Positions 1-8,429 of a DNA stretch of 64,000 bases are shown here, in pieces; within the stretch, counting starts at the first letter, position 1, and each line of letters opens with the position of its first letter. The notes beneath the pieces are model-generated. The model searched no databases, was not told the origin of the DNA, and was given only the letters and a program-made list of their open reading frames with translations. The stretch spans positions 496,001 through 560,000 of the forward strand of contig NZ_BMHP01000003.1 in the NCBI RefSeq assembly GCF_014641075.1, written 5' to 3'. Origin of the DNA: Paenibacillus nasutitermitis. Its GTDB lineage: Bacteria; Bacillota; Bacilli; Paenibacillales; Paenibacillaceae. The translations under genes and the position numbers were made by a program.

Positions 1-870
1 CCTGAAAGCTTTACGGAACGGAATTTGCAAGATGCCGCTGAATCGTTAAGACAAACCATTTTGAAAATATTAAAGCGCTCTGTTACGATATCAGTCGGAC
101 GAAAAGCATATTCCATCCATGAGTTGTCGGATACTTACAACTTAGCGGGGCTGGCTCTGCAACGGCACTGGCTTGGCGATGGCAATGAAGTTATTTTGCC
201 AGGTGGAACCATTCGCGAAGAAGCTGCTATTGCCCATTATCCATCTATTTGGGAAGATCGGCTTTTCAGGCAAATACGTTCTGGAGACAAGCAAGGTGCC
301 AGTGAAGCTTTGAATCAATTTCATGAGGAACTGCAAGCGCAAAACATCCCTTTTAGCCAAATAAAAACATTTTACTTGCAGCTTCTTGTTTCCTCCATTC
401 GCATATTCGGCAATGAACGAGATGTGATGGATAGCAGGAAATTATATGACGAATTTATGCGCTTGAACAAGTTAAATGAAATAACGGATTGGATGTTTCA
501 GGTTTTTGCTGATTCTTTACCGCAAGTAATCGAGAAGCTGAATAAAAGGCAGAAAGAAGATTTTGAAAGCAAAATGTTTCAAATCATTGAGAACAGATAT
601 GCCCATGACCTATCTTTGCAAATGATTGCAGACGAATGCGGCGTCAGCACGTCTTATCTCAGTGAGTTGTTTAAAAAACGCGTAGGAATAACATTTATAC
701 AATATGTTACGAATTTCCGAGTTGAGAAAACGAAGCAATTGCTTCAAAACACTGACCTGAACTTAGCTCAAATATCTGAAGCGGTAGGATATTCAAACGC
801 TCCCCAGCTAATCCGGGTATTTAAAAAGGCGACCGGCACCACACCGGGAGATTTCCGTGCTCGGAAATAA
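1..870 (+). CDS. YesN-type response regulator / AraC-family regulator, 5' truncated by window edge
   Basis: The reading frame is open from base 1 to the TAA at 868-870; a TTG at 25 is only an internal codon, so the true start lies outside the window. The C-terminal ~100 residues are a double helix-turn-helix AraC DNA-binding domain (CGVSTSYLSELFKKRVG followed by the second helix region around QISEAVGYSNAPQLIRVFKK). The preceding part matches the linker region of YesN-like two-component response regulators, whose receiver domain would be upstream. Such proteins usually pair with a YesM-type sensor kinase and control sugar-uptake genes in Paenibacillus. The partner and target are not visible here. 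Confidence 0.8.
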   Translation, partial: PESFTERNLQDAAESLRQTILKILKRSVTISVGRKAYSIHELSDTYNLAGLALQRHWLGDGNEVILPGGTIREEAAIAHYPSIWEDRLFRQIRSGDKQGASEALNQFHEELQAQNIPFSQIKTFYLQLLVSSIRIFGNERDVMDSRKLYDEFMRLNKLNEITDWMFQVFADSLPQVIEKLNKRQKEDFESKMFQIIENRYAHDLSLQMIADECGVSTSYLSELFKKRVGITFIQYVTNFRVEKTKQLLQNTDLNLAQISEAVGYSNAPQLIRVFKKATGTTPGDFRARK

Positions 871-1334
871 AGTGATTCGCAATAAGCCCTTTGAATTTGC
901 TATAAGCTTGGAGGCAAGATCGCTATGTCAGACGTTTGGAAATGGAGAATGCTGATCTAAAAAAGTGTTTGGCCATTACGAAGGCAGAGGTGTACCAGAG
1001 AAGCATAAGCTCGTCGAGGGGTTGTGTTGCAAAAATTAAAAACGATAGTCTTAATCCTGAACGATAAGAAATTTATGCAGTCAACCCGAACAATTTATTT
1101 ATCCAATCAACATCAGAAAGAACAGGTGATATTTCAACCTGTTCTTTCCTGAAGCATATGAAAAGCTTCAATTCCAGCTATTGTTTTCTCGGCTGTGAGG
1201 AATGATTTGAATCCCATCATTGCATTTATAATTTTCTTTATGAATCTGCTCCGCAACGTTGTTAACGTTCTTTGTTTGTCTAATTATGGTTTCTATCGAT
1301 AGATTCTTTTCATTCATTTATATCGCGACTATCA
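871..1334. other. Intergenic region with possible gene remnant and a small inverted repeat
   Basis: This 464-bp stretch has no convincing gene. A well-placed GGAGG (910-914) precedes an 11-codon ATG frame at 925. An overlapping frame at about 959-1038 reads VFGHYEGRGVPEKHKLVEG, which looks like protein but is too short to assign and may be a decayed fragment. A 9-bp inverted repeat (AGAACAGGT, 1119-1127, with ACCTGTTCT, 1137-1145) is followed only by a weak T-rich stretch and could be a poor terminator for the gene at 1-870. Confidence 0.4.
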
Positions 1335-2186
1335 CTAGCGTCTTGCCTCATAAAGCACTGGCCAGGCTTCACCTGCGAATAGCTCTCCATCTTTACCGAC
1401 CATCATTTGCGCATTAAAATGGCCATCTCCTCTTGAATTGCTGGTGTATCTCGTCTCTCCCGTCATCAGATGCACAGCCATCGAGCGGCGAGCGCTTTCA
1501 GTTGCGTTAGGGCCACTGCCGTGAATCGTCAACGCGTGGTGAAAACTGACCTGACCAGCTTTCATGACAATCGGAACCGTAGTGAAAATTTCATTTTCCG
1601 GAATTTCCATCGTTTCCTGCTGCTTCGACATGTTTTGTTCGAAGAAATCGCCCACATTCAGAAGCCCCCATTGATGACTACGCGGTACCATTTGCATACA
1701 GCCATTGGACAAGTCCACATCAGTAAACGCCACCCATGCCGTAATGAGCGATGGTTCCTTGCAGCATTTCCAATACGAATAATCTTGGTGCCAGCCCACA
1801 TTAGCAGTTTCTTTGCCTTTGCCTCTGCCTGGTTTATATAGCAGTTGGTCGTGAAACAGCCGAATCGCATCCGCATGCATCAATTTGGCGGCAATAGCTC
1901 CGATGGTAGGATCTGTCGCAACCTGACGAAGCGTCTTGTCAGACCAATGAGAGTTGTCCGTTTTCCGCAATGCTCTCGGGTTATCCTGACTCTCCAGCCA
2001 ATTGCATATCGGCTCTCTCGTCGTCTCGTATTCACCTTTGTACATCTTATCTTGATGCTCCTTAATTTGTGCGAGTTCTTCCTGCGAAAAAATAACCGGA
2101 GACACCCAGTAACCATTCTCGTCAAAAAAAGCAACATCTTGCTCTGAAGGAACACAATTCTCAAGCACTTCACGATGATCTACCAT
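1335..2186 (-). CDS. Phytanoyl-CoA dioxygenase (PhyH) family oxygenase, copy 1
   Basis: A 283-residue predicted non-heme Fe(II)/2-oxoglutarate oxygenase of the PhyH family. The iron-binding HxD is visible in WHQDYSYWK, the distal histidine in the HHALTIHGSGPN segment, and a 2-oxoglutarate-binding arginine is likely in the SARRSMAVH segment. A longer frame opens at 2237, but the start at 2186 is preferred because GAGGTG lies 7 bases upstream of that ATG. It is downstream of, and co-oriented with, the AraC regulator at 2326-3216 (139-bp gap), which probably controls it. The substrate cannot be told; family members hydroxylate small molecules such as ectoine, modified amino acids or lipids. Confidence 0.8.
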   Translation of the reverse strand: MVDHREVLENCVPSEQDVAFFDENGYWVSPVIFSQEELAQIKEHQDKMYKGEYETTREPICNWLESQDNPRALRKTDNSHWSDKTLRQVATDPTIGAIAAKLMHADAIRLFHDQLLYKPGRGKGKETANVGWHQDYSYWKCCKEPSLITAWVAFTDVDLSNGCMQMVPRSHQWGLLNVGDFFEQNMSKQQETMEIPENEIFTTVPIVMKAGQVSFHHALTIHGSGPNATESARRSMAVHLMTGETRYTSNSRGDGHFNAQMMVGKDGELFAGEAWPVLYEARR

Positions 2187-2325
2187 CTGCCAACACCTCA
2201 TCCTCAATTTAAATGTATTTGACTCTGAGATGATCATAACATGCCTAATCTTCTATTTATTTGGCGATCATGAGCATAAATTTAAATATTTGTATCATCT
2301 TTGAACTCGCACCAGATGGGTCCGA

Positions 2326-3216
2326 TCAACGAGAAGTATTTTGTTTCCGAAACTCGAGGGGGGATTTTCCGCTGTGCCGCTTAAAGAATATGCTAAACGT
2401 ATGGATCGATGTGAAATGCAGCCTCGCGGCAATGGAACTTACCGATTCGCCGGTTTCACGCAGCAAGTGCTTCGCCTTGTCCAAACAGAGAGAACGAATA
2501 TACTCACCGATGGGTACCCCCAAATGCTGTTTAAATTCCCGGGCCAGATGGGAACGGCTAATATGGAATTTATTCGCAAGGTCTTCGATTGTAAGGTCGG
2601 CACGAAAATCGGCATGCAAGTAATTTAATATATCGATCATGTTCGAAGTTAACTTCTTCGACTCTTGATTTCCTGCCAACGAAGAGGCGTTATAGATTCG
2701 TACTATGGAGACAAGCAGCTGGATAAACAAACCTTGTACCATCGTATCATTTAAAGGGATTTTCATGCGCAGTTCTTCAAAAATGTTATCGAATATGCTT
2801 TTTACTAGACCTTTTTCGTCCTTCTCCACCCGATTGAACCCGATTTTATAATATTCTGCTTCCAAGCTTCTCATGAGCTCGAGATTAAAGCCAAGGTAAT
2901 ACAACCGGAACGGCAAATCTCCCGCAGCTGCTCCCTGATGACTTTCACCTGGTTTCGTTAAAAAAAGATCACCCTGGCTAACTTTATAGAAAGATCCGTC
3001 TATCGTAAACCAACCTTCCCCACACTCCACATAACATAGTTCGAAATGTTCATGATGGTGGTTGGGTACATGCCATGTTTCGTGTAAAACCACGCCGATA
3101 TAAGATAAATTATCAAATTCTGTCTCACAAGGAATATCGAAACGAATTTCTTTGTCTGATTCAAACAAACGTGAATCCTTTGGTCTGCTGTATTTGAGGG
3201 AATGTTTATTCTCCAT
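2326..3216 (-). CDS. AraC-family regulator with N-terminal cupin sensor (PhyH partner 1)
   Basis: This 296-residue protein has an N-terminal cupin/AraC-binding domain (NHHHEHFELCYVECGEGW and a GDLFLTKPGESHQ turn, residues ~50-95) and a C-terminal double HTH (LANKFHISRSHLAREFKQHLGVP, then SVSSIAARLHFTSIHTFSIFFKRHSGKSP). The start has a GGAGGT box six bases upstream. The arrangement is that of one-component sugar- or small-molecule-sensing activators. It is one of three AraC genes in this window that sit directly next to a PhyH oxygenase gene, so it probably regulates the adjacent gene at 1335-2186. The ligand is unknown. Confidence 0.85.
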   Translation of the reverse strand: MENKHSLKYSRPKDSRLFESDKEIRFDIPCETEFDNLSYIGVVLHETWHVPNHHHEHFELCYVECGEGWFTIDGSFYKVSQGDLFLTKPGESHQGAAAGDLPFRLYYLGFNLELMRSLEAEYYKIGFNRVEKDEKGLVKSIFDNIFEELRMKIPLNDTMVQGLFIQLLVSIVRIYNASSLAGNQESKKLTSNMIDILNYLHADFRADLTIEDLANKFHISRSHLAREFKQHLGVPIGEYIRSLCLDKAKHLLRETGESVSSIAARLHFTSIHTFSIFFKRHSGKSPLEFRKQNTSR

Positions 3217-3630
3217 CTGGCCACCTCCCTACTGCAAGAGTATTCTAAAAATGGTGCTGGTGCAAGAATTTAAAAAAGTTCGCAGTTACCCGACAAAGTA
3301 TAGTTTGCTATGCTACTAAATCAAATATCTTATTTAGCCATTCAACAGCAGTGAGGACAGTCGAACTAATTTCACTTGGGAGACAGGCCCTTTTACGCGA
3401 GTAAGCAGCTTTTCAAAAGCTTCATCCGTCCTTTAAGGGATTCATCATCCATCGGTTTTTTATGAACTATAAACATACCTATTTACTCCTCTTCTAAGGG
3501 CTTTTTATAGGATTCCCCCCTAGAAAAAAAGCATACGGTCCGCAATAGATCAACTGTTTAAATAATCCAATGAATAACGTTCAATCTCTTGTTTAATATT
3601 ATCTTATACTGACTTATACCCTCGGGTGAT
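3217..3630. other. Gene-free stretch
   Basis: About 410 bp between the AraC gene start and the terminator of the next operon. It is AT-rich and has no frame with a credible ribosome binding site. Promoter sequences for the AraC gene must lie at the left end, but I could not identify a convincing -35/-10 pair. Confidence 0.4.
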
Positions 3631-3668
3631 AAAAAACCTTGATAGACCAAGGAATATGGTTATCAAGG
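3631..3668 (-). terminator. Rho-independent terminator of the GntR-ABC operon
   Basis: On the minus strand an 8-bp stem (CCTTGATA with TATCAAGG) with a 16-base loop is followed by GGTTTTTT. It lies about 100 bp after the stop of the permease gene ending at 3770. Confidence 0.75.
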
Positions 3669-3769
3669 CTTTTAAAGTGTCTCAAACATATGGCGTTATT
3701 TATCTCATTTATTAACGTAATCAGTCTCAACTATAACCGTTACTCACAACATCTTATATTTGGCCTGCC

Positions 3770-5104
3770 TTACCCCTTATAAGCACGCATGGCCTTGCGC
3801 AGCTCCCTGATGCTCGGACGCTTGCCGTACATCAGTACGCCTGCGCGGTAGATCTTCGCGGCCAGCCAGCCGACGATAACAATCGAGACAGCCAGTGCCG
3901 CGATGGAGAGCCAGACCTGCCAGTACGGCGGGTTGGACAGCCCAAGGCGGGTAACCATGGCATAGGGCGAGAAAAACGGAATGAATGACGCTACTTTGAT
4001 CAGCATCGTATTGGGATTGTTTAGTCCCCCGAACATACAGATGTAGAAGCCTGCAAGCGACAGCATCGTGATCGGGAGCACCGCTTGACCCAGATCTTCG
4101 GTACGGCTGACAATGGAGCCGACAGCCGCAAACATCGTGGCGAACAGGAAGTAACCCAGCAGATAGAAAATAATCGCATATACCAGCAATACCGGATCCA
4201 CCTCGCTAAGCGAGATATTCATGTCCTTCAACGTATCCAGATTGTGCGGCAGCGTCATATTAACGATAATCACGATAATATATACCGATATCTGTGTCAG
4301 CCCGACGAGGAACATGCCGAATATTTTACCGAACATGCCTTTAAGGGGCGACACGCTTGTAATGAGAATTTCCATGACACGCGAGCTTTTCTCGGCCGTT
4401 ATTTCACTGGCAATCATCTGGCCCGTAATCATAATGGCCATGAACAGCATGAACAGAATCACGTACACCAGTCCGATATCCATAGCCTGCTGCGAGGCTG
4501 TTTTGCCTTGCCCTACCGAACCCGCTCCATCGGAAGTGGAGATCTGGACGGAATCGATCACAACCGGAGCCTGCAGCACCTGCTTCAGCTCATCGCTTAA
4601 GCCTACGCCGGTTAATACGGCTTCATTTTTGATCGATAACAGCGCAGCCTGGAGTGATCGGGTAGAACCGGTATCCAGCAGCGCCTCCGATTTGTACACG
4701 ACGCTTGGGAATCCGCCGTCCGTTGCCGCCTTGAATTCCAGATAGCCGTCAACCTTCTCATCGGAGACCGCCTGCTTAAGCGCCTTCTCGTTAGCTTCTT
4801 CCGAACCCGCGTCGGGAATGGCGACCATTTTGATTTCAGGTTTCTCCTGCTTCTGATAATACTCGTCCAGCAGCGCCGCGATCCCGGTTGACGTAAACAT
4901 CTGGGAGCTTAGCTGTTCCTGCGCGCTGTCGAGATATCCAACCGCCGTCGGCTTGTCTTCGCCGCTGAATTTGGAGAACAGATAAGGCAAATTAATCACT
5001 ACACTCAAGATAATGGCAATAATAATGGTCGTAATCAGAAAAGCTTTGCCTCTGAATTTATTTTTGACCGTAAATCCGACAACTGTCCAAAAACCGTTAT
5101 TCAT
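3770..5104 (-). CDS. ABC-2 type permease, NatB/YhaP-like
   Basis: A 444-residue membrane protein: one N-terminal transmembrane helix (about 20-42), a large extracytoplasmic domain (about 45-210), then five or six helices (from LVYVILFMLFMAIMITG onward). This is the architecture of NatB/YhaP, the membrane half of ABC-2 exporters linked to sodium or drug efflux. An upstream GTG (5113) exists, but the ATG at 5104 has AGGTGAT five bases before it and overlaps the end of the ATPase gene, suggesting translational coupling. The partner is the ATPase at 5097-5999. The substrate is unknown. Confidence 0.85.
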   Translation of the reverse strand: MNNGFWTVVGFTVKNKFRGKAFLITTIIIAIILSVVINLPYLFSKFSGEDKPTAVGYLDSAQEQLSSQMFTSTGIAALLDEYYQKQEKPEIKMVAIPDAGSEEANEKALKQAVSDEKVDGYLEFKAATDGGFPSVVYKSEALLDTGSTRSLQAALLSIKNEAVLTGVGLSDELKQVLQAPVVIDSVQISTSDGAGSVGQGKTASQQAMDIGLVYVILFMLFMAIMITGQMIASEITAEKSSRVMEILITSVSPLKGMFGKIFGMFLVGLTQISVYIIVIIVNMTLPHNLDTLKDMNISLSEVDPVLLVYAIIFYLLGYFLFATMFAAVGSIVSRTEDLGQAVLPITMLSLAGFYICMFGGLNNPNTMLIKVASFIPFFSPYAMVTRLGLSNPPYWQVWLSIAALAVSIVIVGWLAAKIYRAGVLMYGKRPSIRELRKAMRAYKG

Positions 5105-5999
5105 GGCTATCACCTACCGTCTTAATAAAGATTTCGTTGAGCGTTGGCTCCATCACTTCAAAGCGCTTGACGTCCGTTTGTCCCATTGCCAGCTCCAGAA
5201 CAGGCCGGCCTGCGGCTTCGCCGGCTATCATCAATTCATACCCGTATTCATGACGGTTCACCTTCAGTACGCCATTCAGCTTCTCGAGCCCGGTCACATC
5301 GCCGGCGGTGGACAGGATAATACGTTCGCGTGGAAACTGGTTTTTGATCTCCTTCAAATTACCTTTCAGTACCTGATTGCCTTTATGCAAAATCGAGATA
5401 TTCCGGCACAGCTCCTCGACATGCTCCATCCGGTGGGTGGAGAACAGGATGCTCGTTCCGGCATCGCGCAGCTCCTTCACCGTAGATTTGAGCAGCTCCA
5501 CATTAACGGGGTCAAGACCGCTGAAGGCCTCATCCATAATAACGATCTTCGGCTCATGAATGACGGAAGCAATGAACTGGATCTTCTGCTGGTTCCCCTT
5601 GGACAATTCCTCCACCTTCTTGCCGTAATACTCCGGCACGCTGAAGCGGTCAAGCCAGCGCTTGAGATTACGGTCGGCATCCTTGCGCGACATGCCGCGA
5701 AGCTGGGCCAGATACATGATTTGATCACTGACCTTCACCTTGGGATACAGCCCCCGCTCCTCCGGCAAATATCCCAGGCTGCGCAGCTGTTCCAGGCTAT
5801 ACGATTTATCGTTGTATGTGATGCTCCCCCCATCGGGATAGATTAATCCCAGCACCATACGCATTGTTGTTGTTTTGCCGGCGCCGTTGGCCCCGAGCAG
5901 TCCGTAAATTTCCCCTTGCTCCACTTCAAAATTGATTCCGTTTACTGCTGTTTTGTCCCCATACTGCTTGACCAATTGACTTACCTTTAATGCCTTCAT
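5097..5999 (-). CDS. ABC transporter ATPase, NatA/YhaQ-like
   Basis: A 300-residue ABC ATPase with Walker A GANGAGKT (36-43), a PEERGL segment in place of the usual Q-loop sequence as in NatA-type proteins (79-84), signature LSKGN (132-136) and Walker B IVIMDE (152-157) followed by an H-loop in STHRMEH. The C-terminal ~80 residues are the accessory domain common to efflux-type ATPases. It should power the permease encoded next, whose start overlaps this stop. It follows the second ATPase gene by 41 bp and appears to be the fourth gene of the GntR-controlled operon. Confidence 0.9.
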   Translation of the reverse strand: MKALKVSQLVKQYGDKTAVNGINFEVEQGEIYGLLGANGAGKTTTMRMVLGLIYPDGGSITYNDKSYSLEQLRSLGYLPEERGLYPKVKVSDQIMYLAQLRGMSRKDADRNLKRWLDRFSVPEYYGKKVEELSKGNQQKIQFIASVIHEPKIVIMDEAFSGLDPVNVELLKSTVKELRDAGTSILFSTHRMEHVEELCRNISILHKGNQVLKGNLKEIKNQFPRERIILSTAGDVTGLEKLNGVLKVNRHEYGYELMIAGEAAGRPVLELAMGQTDVKRFEVMEPTLNEIFIKTVGDSHE

Positions 6000-6040
6000 T
6001 CAAGTCCAGCTCCTCTCACGTGGTACAAATAAGATAATGT

Positions 6041-6955
6041 TCAGGCTTGCATGCGAAGCCGCTCTCTTTCTGTCAGCAGCACCAGAATATCGTCCAGTTC
6101 AAGCTTTTGCCTTCCGGTTATGGGCAACTGCTGCGACGCACACCATTCCTCGGCCTGACGGGCTTCGCATGTCGTCACCTTCACGACCTTTCCTCCAGCA
6201 GGCTCCATGCCGCATAAACCGGGCAGGGACCTCAGCTCGATTCCTTCCCGATCGCTGCCGCCCGTGTCCAGATACAGCACATACCAGGATTCCAGAAGCG
6301 TATCCTTCTCATACATTCCCAGCATGCGGCCGTGAACCATGAACACAATGTAATCGGCGAGGCGCCTCACTTCATCGACGATATGAGAAGCCATGAGTAT
6401 GGTTCTGTCTCCCCTTTCCATATAACGGTGGAGAACATCGATCATCGTTTTCCAGGCGATGGGGTCGAGCCCCGATGACGGCTCATCCAGCATGAGCAGC
6501 TGCGGCTGGTGAGCCATCGCTACAGCCAGATCGAATTTGCGCCGCATTCCTTTGGACATCTTGCCAAGCTTCAACGACGTCTCCACGTCGAAACGGCGAA
6601 GCAGCTCGCGGTACAAGTTAAGATCCCAATTCGGGTACCACTTGCGGATGAAATCCGCTTTTTTGTCTGCGGTCAGGTGGTCATCCATCTCGATGCTTTG
6701 CTCCGGCACATAGCCAATTTTCTGCTTGAGCAAATGGTCGCGCCCGTTTCCGATCCTCTCCCCAAGCATCTCGATTTGGCCTGAATCAGGCTTGCTCAGA
6801 TCCAGCATCAGTCGGAACAACGAGCTTTTCCCCGATCCGTTGGGTCCAACAATCGCTGTAACATACCCTTGGGGTATATTCAGATTGACCGGTCCCAGCT
6901 CAAAATGCTTCCTCTTCTGAACAATCTCCTGCAGACGTATCACTGACTGCTCCAT
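6041..6955 (-). CDS. ABC transporter ATPase, YtrB/BcrA-like
   Basis: A 304-residue ATPase: Walker A GPNGSGKS (37-44), signature region MSKGMRRK, Walker B LLMLDEPSSGLDP, H-loop MASHIVDE. Its start codon shares bases with the stop of the GntR gene (TAATG), with GGGAG ten bases upstream. Association with a YtrA-like GntR repressor and a small six-helix permease is the pattern of the Bacillus ytr operon, which responds to cell-wall-active antibiotics. Function in export or envelope stress is therefore an inference from family and context. Confidence 0.85.
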   Translation of the reverse strand: MEQSVIRLQEIVQKRKHFELGPVNLNIPQGYVTAIVGPNGSGKSSLFRLMLDLSKPDSGQIEMLGERIGNGRDHLLKQKIGYVPEQSIEMDDHLTADKKADFIRKWYPNWDLNLYRELLRRFDVETSLKLGKMSKGMRRKFDLAVAMAHQPQLLMLDEPSSGLDPIAWKTMIDVLHRYMERGDRTILMASHIVDEVRRLADYIVFMVHGRMLGMYEKDTLLESWYVLYLDTGGSDREGIELRSLPGLCGMEPAGGKVVKVTTCEARQAEEWCASQQLPITGRQKLELDDILVLLTERERLRMQA

Positions 6956-7374
6956 TACGACCCATCTCCCTTAATGGCCAGCGGCCCAGCGCGCCGCTTG
7001 CGTATCAATATTTCCCGCAGTATGTCCAGCATTTCCTCGTCTGAGCATTGGACAAGTTTGCCGGCTTCCACTGCCGTCTCCATCGCCTCAAGCACGGCGC
7101 TGAGCCGCTGCTGGCCGCGCTGCTCCTCGCCAACTTTGGCTACGAATGTGCCTGTGCCTTGCCGGGTTCGCAGAATTCCCTCATTCTCCAAATCCTGATA
7201 GACGCGGCGAATCGTAATCACGCTGCATTTGAGCTGCTGGGCAAGCTCACGGATCGAAGGCAGCAGTGTATTTTCCGCCAACTGTCCGCTTACGATCAGC
7301 GCCCGCAGCTGCACCTCGATCTGGTAGTACAACGGCTCAGCGCTTTGTTCATTAATTTGAATCGGAATCCACAC
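6955..7374 (-). CDS. GntR-family repressor, YtrA subfamily
   Basis: A 139-residue protein with an N-terminal winged helix (AEPLYYQIEVQLRALIVSG, SIRELAQQLKCSVITIRRVYQDLENEGILRTRQGTGTFV) and only a short helical tail, typical of YtrA-type GntR repressors encoded inside ABC transporter operons. A longer frame opens at GTG 7410 without a ribosome binding site. The GTG at 7374 has AAGGTG six bases upstream and yields the usual family N-terminus (WIPIQINEQS), so I use it. It probably binds the 12-4-12 inverted repeat at 8166-8193 over the operon's promoter. Confidence 0.88.
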   Translation of the reverse strand: MWIPIQINEQSAEPLYYQIEVQLRALIVSGQLAENTLLPSIRELAQQLKCSVITIRRVYQDLENEGILRTRQGTGTFVAKVGEEQRGQQRLSAVLEAMETAVEAGKLVQCSDEEMLDILREILIRKRRAGPLAIKGDGS

Positions 7375-7418
7375 CGTGCACACCTTCTTTTTTGGGACTT
7401 CAACCTTCACCCGTCCAA

Positions 7419-8144
7419 TTATTGGACCAGATTGCTTGCATCAAGCCGCTTCTTGACCAGCCATCCGATGGCTGGGATCGTCAGGAAACCGAATATGAGC
7501 ATACACACAGGCAGCAGTAAATGATGATCTCTGGCGGCATCCAGCGTATATTTCATAACACTTATATTGTTCAACCAGAGCAGCAGGGTGACCAGCACAT
7601 AGACCAGCAGATACAGGATGCAGGCAATCGGATAGGCTTTCCCGCCCACCCCCATTTCAAAATAAACATAGGTCGAGCTCACCGCAAGCCCATATCCGAT
7701 CCAAGTCAATGCGAAGGCTATAAATTCATAAGGACTAAGCATCGCTTGCAGATCGCTGGAGATCAGATACTGCGAGGTGAAAAAGCATATCGCAATGATT
7801 AAGAAAAAAATCAACATCTGAATCATCCTGGAGATAACGATGGTATTCATGGGGACAGGGAGCGTGCGCAGATAAGCGATCCTGTCCTTTACAGGATCTG
7901 TCTTCCAGAACTTGATGTTATTCTGAGTGATCAGAAAACCCATACAGGGGATCAGGCTCAGATAAAAAAAGTCAACAAGCCAGTTATCCAAGGCTGTTGC
8001 CGGATCCGCCTCCAGGAAGTTTGGCATAACGGGCAATATTATCAAGCTTACATAGGAGAAAAAAACAAAGGATAGAATCAGTCCGATCCAGGATCGGCGC
8101 ATATCATATTGAATTAAAACAAGTGTGCCCTGCCAACTGGTCAT
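7419..8144 (-). CDS. ABC-2 type membrane protein, first gene of GntR-regulated operon
   Basis: A 241-residue protein with about six predicted transmembrane helices (WIGLILSFVFFSYVSLIIL; LVDFFYLSLIPCMGFLI; MIQMLIFFLIIAICFF; and three more). GAAGGGAG precedes the ATG at 8144. It is the promoter-proximal gene of the operon, 45 bases before the GntR start, and is the likely membrane partner of the ATPase at 6041-6955. No close family name can be given from sequence alone. Confidence 0.75.
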   Translation of the reverse strand: MTSWQGTLVLIQYDMRRSWIGLILSFVFFSYVSLIILPVMPNFLEADPATALDNWLVDFFYLSLIPCMGFLITQNNIKFWKTDPVKDRIAYLRTLPVPMNTIVISRMIQMLIFFLIIAICFFTSQYLISSDLQAMLSPYEFIAFALTWIGYGLAVSSTYVYFEMGVGGKAYPIACILYLLVYVLVTLLLWLNNISVMKYTLDAARDHHLLLPVCMLIFGFLTIPAIGWLVKKRLDASNLVQ

Positions 8145-8165
8145 GCTCTTCTCCCTTCGGTCATC

Positions 8166-8193
8166 ATACTGTATATATCTTTATACACAGTAT
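8166..8193 (-). promoter_or_regulatory. Likely GntR operator (inverted repeat)
   Basis: A near-perfect 12-4-12 inverted repeat: ATACTGTATATA (8166-8177) and TATACACAGTAT (8182-8193), one mismatch. It overlaps the -10 element and the start site of the operon promoter, the expected place for a repressor site of the co-transcribed GntR protein. Confidence 0.75.
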
Positions 8194-8218
8194 AATGACA
8201 AGAAGCAGAAGTTGTCAA
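8189..8218 (-). promoter_or_regulatory. SigA-type promoter of the GntR-ABC operon
   Basis: Read on the minus strand: -35 TTGACA (8218-8213), an 18-base spacer, -10 TATACT (8194-8189). The first gene starts at 8144. Confidence 0.75.
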
Positions 8219-8328
8219 CCGTAATTTATAAAATTGTTTCGGGAAACTTTAAACGCGCATAATCAGCGGCTTGCATAACCAAAACCTGTAACGGATGGCG
8301 TCATATCTTGCGGGAGGAGGTGTGCGCA

Positions 8329-8400
8329 GTGTTTTTGAATGACAAACAGACGCCAGTATTCTATTGGCGTCTGTTTGCGGTAGAAGAAAAGTCCGTATAA
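8329..8400 (+). CDS. Possible 23-residue peptide with strong ribosome binding site
   Basis: GGAGGAGG (8313-8320) lies eight bases before a GTG at 8329, opening a 23-codon frame (FLNDKQTPVFYWRLFAVEEK...) that ends with TAA at 8398. The aromatic VFYWRLF core recalls very short Firmicute proteins such as YqzL, but that is only a resemblance. The frame overlaps a strong hairpin (8343-8377) that probably serves as terminator for the opposite strand, so the peptide may not exist. No promoter was identified. Confidence 0.25.
   Translation: MFLNDKQTPVFYWRLFAVEEKSV
8343..8377 (-). terminator. Hairpin terminator after the hybrid kinase gene
   Basis: A perfect 13-bp stem (CAAACAGACGCCA with TGGCGTCTGTTTG) and nine-base loop lies 53 bp beyond the stop of the minus-strand kinase gene. 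The T-tract is weak (TTTGTCATT), so termination strength is uncertain. Confidence 0.5.
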
Positions 8401-8429
8401 TCGGCCCCGGGGACAGGGCGCTAATCCGC

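Noticed and set aside
5013..5846. Long open frame (277 codons) on the plus strand over the NatA-like ATPase gene
   Set aside because: Antisense to an ATPase with intact Walker A, signature and Walker B motifs; no ribosome binding site and no protein-like motifs.
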